Assembly: GCA_033675545.1 (NCBI GenBank)
Contig: JAWDGP010004617.1
Coordinates: 155,001 to 219,000, forward strand
Length of the DNA: 64,000 bases
Source of the DNA: Elysia crispata
Taxonomy: Eukaryota > Mollusca > Gastropoda > Plakobranchidae
Reading direction: 5' to 3'
Positions 59,309-64,000 of this stretch are shown here, piece by piece. The notes beneath the pieces are model-generated. The model ran no database searches and had not been told where the DNA came from. It worked only from the letters and a program-made list of their open reading frames with translations. Each line of letters starts with the position of its first letter. The stretch's first letter is position 1. The translations under genes and the position numbers were made by a program.

Positions 59309-62300
59309 GTCGATAACTTAGTGTTCAGGAAAATTGGAAAAAATCGAATTTCCGTATTTTGCCGAGAAAATGCGGACTTGCTGAACGCAGGTTGTTTTTA
59401 TATGAAATTTTGGAACGGTAGGCATGTATGTAGACGAAAAGAGAGACAAAAACACTTTGGTCCTCTCAATCTTAAGTATATCTTTAATAGGTGTTGGTGT
59501 AAAAGTAAAAAAAATTACCCTAATTGACCTTAGAAACAAAGTTGATAAAATAGTTATATTTTATAAACCAAATCTAAGAGTGTGGTGGTGCTATTGGAGT
59601 TGTACCTATTTTAACAGTAAATTTGCAGATATCCGCCCAATCAAGCTAAGCTCCATAAATGAAAGCTTCTCGGCCAATTTGAAACTTGTAGTTAAATAGG
59701 ATTTTCGAGCAACATAGAAACGCTTAACTTGAGAGTATTTATTTGCAACGACTAAAAGGTAAAATCTTCATATTCATGTTCAGCATATCAAATTCATTAA
59801 GAAATTCACAATTTTAAAGCTTTAAGTGAGTTGGGCCGATAACTGCAACAATACCATTTTAACTTCGCTCTAGTTGTAGTAGTTCAACAAGAAAGTAGAA
59901 ACAATGAAACAAAGACTGACGGGGGAATCAGTACCTGGGTATTTCATTGTAATTTATGTGACCTAGAGATCTAGTTGGGATCAAATGTATTTAATTAATT
60001 AGATCTATATAGGACTTCCGATTGGGTTTGTTGGTTTAGTACAATAATAAAGGATATATGATGCTATGGTGTTCAATTTCTTTCCTCTTCATTACCTAGG
60101 CTACACATTTAAACAAAGCTCAATCTATTGAAGCCATCTTTAGTATGTCAGAGGTATCATACCCAACGAAAGTCCTTCCAATTTCACAACTTAGGCCTAG
60201 ATCTATGATTTACCATATATTCATAGAAAAGTTTGTTTTGATCTTGCAAGCAAAGCTTTGAGTTAAATACAGACTGAAGAGACTTGTTCTATAGATAGAT
60301 CTAGATCTAGATTCTAGATCATCAGATGGATATCTGGTTCGAGAGGCAATTCCAGCTCAACATATAACGTTATAAGACTCTGAGGGACTAAGGGGATGGT
60401 CGAGCATCAATGATTCCTGTGTCTTAGTCACGCAAAATCTAGATCTAGACTAATCTAGAGTCTAGATTAGATTTTATTCTACATGATCATGGTTTGAGAA
60501 ACGTCAACTCACCGATGATGTAGGGTGTTTAGGTCCTCTCTTATTGTTCACCGTCTATTTATATCTAGAATCTTGTTTATTTTGACTAGCATTTCATCAG
60601 TATCGGTATAAATTTGAGAGTTTATACTCCGCTGAACACCACAGCTAAAATCTGTATTAAAAAAAAAAACCCTGACTAGTCAACATTTATGAATGGTACA
60701 GTTCGCGTTTCACCATTCGCGGGAAAGCAATAGTTGCCAGGAGCCTGTTGATCTTGATGCCTGAGTGGTTTGAACTGCCAGAAAGGACTTGACTTTTCTT
60801 CTTCTTCTTCTTCTTCTTCTTCTTCTTCTTCTTCTTCTTCTTCTTCTTCTTCTTCTTCTTCTTCTTCTTCTTCTTTTTCATTTTCTCCTTCTTCTTCTCT
60901 AAACTTTAGATACTATCGATTGCCATTCAACGAAACAAAATTTAAAAAAAATCTTATATTTTTTTAAATAATAAAATTTTTAGTTTTGATCAATGAAAAG
61001 ATCACCAAATAAATTGTACTCTCCCCTCACCCCTTTTCTCAAAAAGAAAATTCATTCAATACATCTATTAGAAGGTAACCGCGGCTCATCTGCTTTTTTA
61101 TTATTCAAAACAAGCGCTAATATAATATCAGTATTAAAGTTCAGATATATCGCAGGCCTCGTTCTACATAATAATACATCGATCTCTGGCTGAAGATATG
61201 GTCTGAAATATTCATGGCTTTATTTTGTTGCAATGGGATCACTTGTATATACCTAGATATTTTTACTAAACAGTTGTGAAACCAAAATGTCGAAACGGGC
61301 CAAGAAAAGGCCAGCAATTCTATAAAGCAACGGTTAGGAAGAAACAGATATTTTATTTGATTTGAGGAATCCACTCAAAACCGATTTTGATTTTTGAAAA
61401 ATTTGAAAATTAAACAAACTAATTTGGTGATTTTTAACCTCGTCGAGACCCCAGCTCTAAATAGCCTTGATCAGACTAAAATATTGTTTTGGCTCAGATT
61501 TAGTAATCTGTGGGGGAAAAAACGATTTAAAAACCATGTTTATTTTAATGTTCATATTTTTCTCAAGGACTTTTAAAGGTGAATGAGAGATATAGTATAG
61601 TGTGTTTTTAAAACATAGTGATAAGGCCAATCAGGAAATCTTTTGTCGACATTGCGACTAAAAATTAATGCTCAAAATGCTGTGCGGAATTTTCGTTACA
61701 TATCAAGTCCAACCACGAAACATTTTTGAACTCATATAGAAGTAACAAGTGAATATCAGGGGAAAAAAATGCAAGACACAAGCAAACAAACAAAAACAAT
61801 AAATAACACAAAAGCAGACTTTAAAATAATTTTTTTTAAAATCCCCTGTGTTATCTAGAAATTGAAGTCTTCATTTTACGACATTGTTGAAATTAATGAA
61901 GCCTGGAAGCTAACTGTAGAGTAAAAGGGGAGTAATCTCTAAGTTACATGCTGTGAAGAATATTACTTATCTTGACATAGATTAGGATTTCGATAAGTTC
62001 CTCTTGTAGCTAATTCGCATGCCAGAAAAAGTAAAGAAACGATTTGAAGACCTTGATGCTACCAAAAAAGCCTTCCAGAAATACGGAAGCTTTAAACACA
62101 TTTTTTGGTTTTCTTGAATCTTTGCAGGTAAAAGAAACTTCGCTTTCATTGTAATGTTTAAAATTAACGTTTTCACAATATCTTAAAAGAGAGTTGAGAT
62201 TATTATTTTCTACAGGAAGGGATGAGTATGCATTATATTGATATAATTATTGAATATTCCGAGTAGAAAGAGTGTTACAAAATGATGGATAGGATGCAGA

Positions 62301-63260
62301 ATTGACAACGAAACATATTCTAATACAAAGGTATGATGTAGAAAATTCAAGTTCAATGCTGCAACTTAAAGATATGTTCAACTTAAAAAGAAAACTAAGT
62401 GTGAATCAATGTAGAAAAAAAAGAGACCTTAATTTTAGTCAAATCACAATGATGACAGCAAAATGAAAACGAGAAAACTTATATCTGGTGGACAAGGTAT
62501 ACATTATGATTTCCAAAATATAAATGAGAACGGGAAAAAAAAGGGGAAAAAAATCGGCGATGAGCAATTGAAGACTGACTGCAGATTGTTAGCCTCACAT
62601 GCACAACGTAATTTTTTATTTTTCATATCATTTTCTCTGCATCTGAAACTTGTAAAAAAATACACAAAATAATTTATAAATGAAACAATGATAAAATATC
62701 CTCTTGAAAGTGTGAGGACTTTACAATTTCATTCTATTTTTTTACTATGCCTATTTTTGTTTCCTTTAGTACTAAAACGTAATCATTTTGCTTTTCTATT
62801 TTACATCATTCAAATTCGGAGAAACTAAATAAGAATGAAAAAGTTAAAGGAATAAAAAAAAAGCTGACGAAAATACTAGACCGTTATTTTTGCGTAACAA
62901 TTATTAAACTTTTGTGTTTCGGCGCAAAACACGGAAAATATTAACCAGTTTAGACAAGCCAATTTCTCCGACCTTTTATGCAACGGAAATATTCTTTGAC
63001 TGACCCAAATTAACACTGACTGCTGTGGGCCAGGCCAGGCACAGAGCCCCATCTTGAAGCATCTAATGCTCCTTCAGGCTCCGCTCTATTATTAAGTAAC
63101 AACCGGGGAGCCAGTAATCGATGTTTTGTGTTTTTTGTCGCTTTTCATGCACGACGTATCGAGTTAAGGCGATGCACAGGGAGTTGGGGAGCTGGATCCG
63201 ATTCTGATCACATCAGACAGGCCAAGCTTATCTAGTTAACAAAATGATGCTCTTTTCCTT
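59261..63260. other. Region upstream of RIF1 without a supported gene
   Basis: AT-rich sequence with CTAGAT palindromes (60,298-60,325 and 60,436-60,475), a (CTT)n tract and A-rich runs. Short frames, including a + strand frame at 59267-59527, have no recognisable domain. Confidence 0.5.
60795..60875. repeat. (CTT)n microsatellite
   Basis: About 27 CTT triplets. The poly-Ser and poly-Lys frames on the two strands are artefacts. Confidence 0.97.
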
Positions 63261-63440
63261 TCATCGTTTTCGCCTTTGATAAACTTGAAGTGCTAAAGCT
63301 TTCCTCCAAAGGTTGTAAGTGGGGAACTCTTGATTAGCGCAGGTCAATGCTGGACGAATGTCTTTGCTGTCGTAAATACAACCCTCTGCATGGAGAACTA
63401 AAGTAATGTCTTTATTGACGCATTTTGAAATCTGCTGCAG
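63261..63440 (-). CDS. Possible terminal exon of an unrecognised - strand gene
   Basis: On the - strand, a frame follows a plausible acceptor (cattgatactgcag) and runs QISKCVNKDITLVLHAEGC, ...RPALTCANQEFPTYNLW, KALALQVYQRRKR to a TGA. Composition is coding-like and not low-complexity. Upstream exons would lie beyond 63.5 kb or outside the window. I do not recognise the protein. Confidence 0.3.
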   Translation of the reverse strand: MQQISKCVNKDITLVLHAEGCIYDSKDIRPALTCANQEFPTYNLWRKALALQVYQRRKR

Positions 63441-64000
63441 TATCAATGAACAGCTAAACAATTTCAGAAATTGGTGATAAAGAATTAAATTGATGTCCTA
63501 TCATAATTAAAATAATACGTTTTAAAAAATCGCGTTTTTAGCCCTTTCTTTTATCATGACTTCCATGTGATGCAGCTTTTATTATCGTCTTTGACGCAAA
63601 ACTCATGAATGCTCAGAAATAAGCATTACAGTTAGAACATTCATAATGCGTAATAATGTAAGACGTATGCTTACAACGTTGCATTCGGCATCGAGGAGTG
63701 AATAAAGCCAGCAAATTCTACATTGTGATTAAGTATTTGCATTCGAGACTTTTGAAACTATATGGTATTTATGAATTTTGGTAATAGCTGAAGTCATCGA
63801 TTTTGAGAAATTTATTAGAACATTACTTTATGTAGTGAAAAGTGGACAAAAAAAAAAAAAGAAAAAGAAAAAAAAAAAAGAAAAAAAAAGAAAGAAAAAC
63901 ATAAAACAAATATAGAATGACAAAAGTTCCTACAATATCTCTTTCGAATATAAAGCTTTAGCGAAGTCTCTGATAGAACAAGTGGAAATGCAGGTTCCAC
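63441..64000. other. Window end without a supported feature
   Basis: AT-rich DNA with an A-rich (GAAAAA)-type run at 63849-63899. A short - strand frame touching 64000 may be a partial exon but cannot be judged. Confidence 0.4.

Noticed and set aside
60330-60350. ggttcgagaggc resembling a tRNA B box
   Set aside because: No matching A box or cloverleaf arms around it.

Overview
This is an AT-rich eukaryotic (animal) genomic window with long introns and abundant microsatellites and transposon debris. Two protein-coding genes can be read with confidence. They lie tail to tail: the 3' part of a furin-type proprotein convertase on the + strand (about 1.4-7.8 kb), and an apparently complete RIF1 gene on the - strand (about 58.8 kb down to 18.2 kb). 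Intron density, dispersed CTAGAT palindromes and the protein sequences point to a lophotrochozoan invertebrate, probably a gastropod mollusc. That taxonomic placement is inference.

Layout. 1-1409 is intron upstream of the first visible furin exon. Four furin exons (1410-1598, 4710-4846, 5441-5640, 6497-7793) encode the end of the P domain, two furin-like cysteine repeats, one membrane span and an unusually long cytoplasmic tail. 7794 to about 13.0 kb is a probable long 3' UTR plus downstream DNA. 13.0-18.2 kb is intergenic, with a short inverted-repeat element and GA microsatellites.

RIF1 was reconstructed as 32 coding exons whose splice phases all agree. Together they give 7,392 nt, or 2,463 residues, close to the size of vertebrate RIF1. 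The N-terminal HEAT-like region is split over about 21 exons (57.2-33.5 kb). The disordered middle is mostly one 3.1-kb exon (24528-27632). The SILK and RVSF PP1-docking motifs sit at the 24.5/23.5-kb junction, and the conserved C-terminal segments are at 21.5-18.3 kb. A probable non-coding first exon ends at 58803.

RIF1 introns hold a pogo-like MITE (20465-20934), three long-range inverted-repeat pairs that look like transposon ends (34247/39308, 42098/44297, 50721/52553), degenerate tandem arrays, and a candidate nested - strand transcription unit (about 38.6-35.5 kb). 59-64 kb holds little that can be supported: one possible terminal exon of an unrecognised - strand gene (63261-63440) and simple repeats.

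Functionally the two genes are unrelated. Furin cleaves precursor proteins in the secretory pathway. RIF1 recruits PP1 to chromatin, controls replication timing and influences double-strand-break repair.
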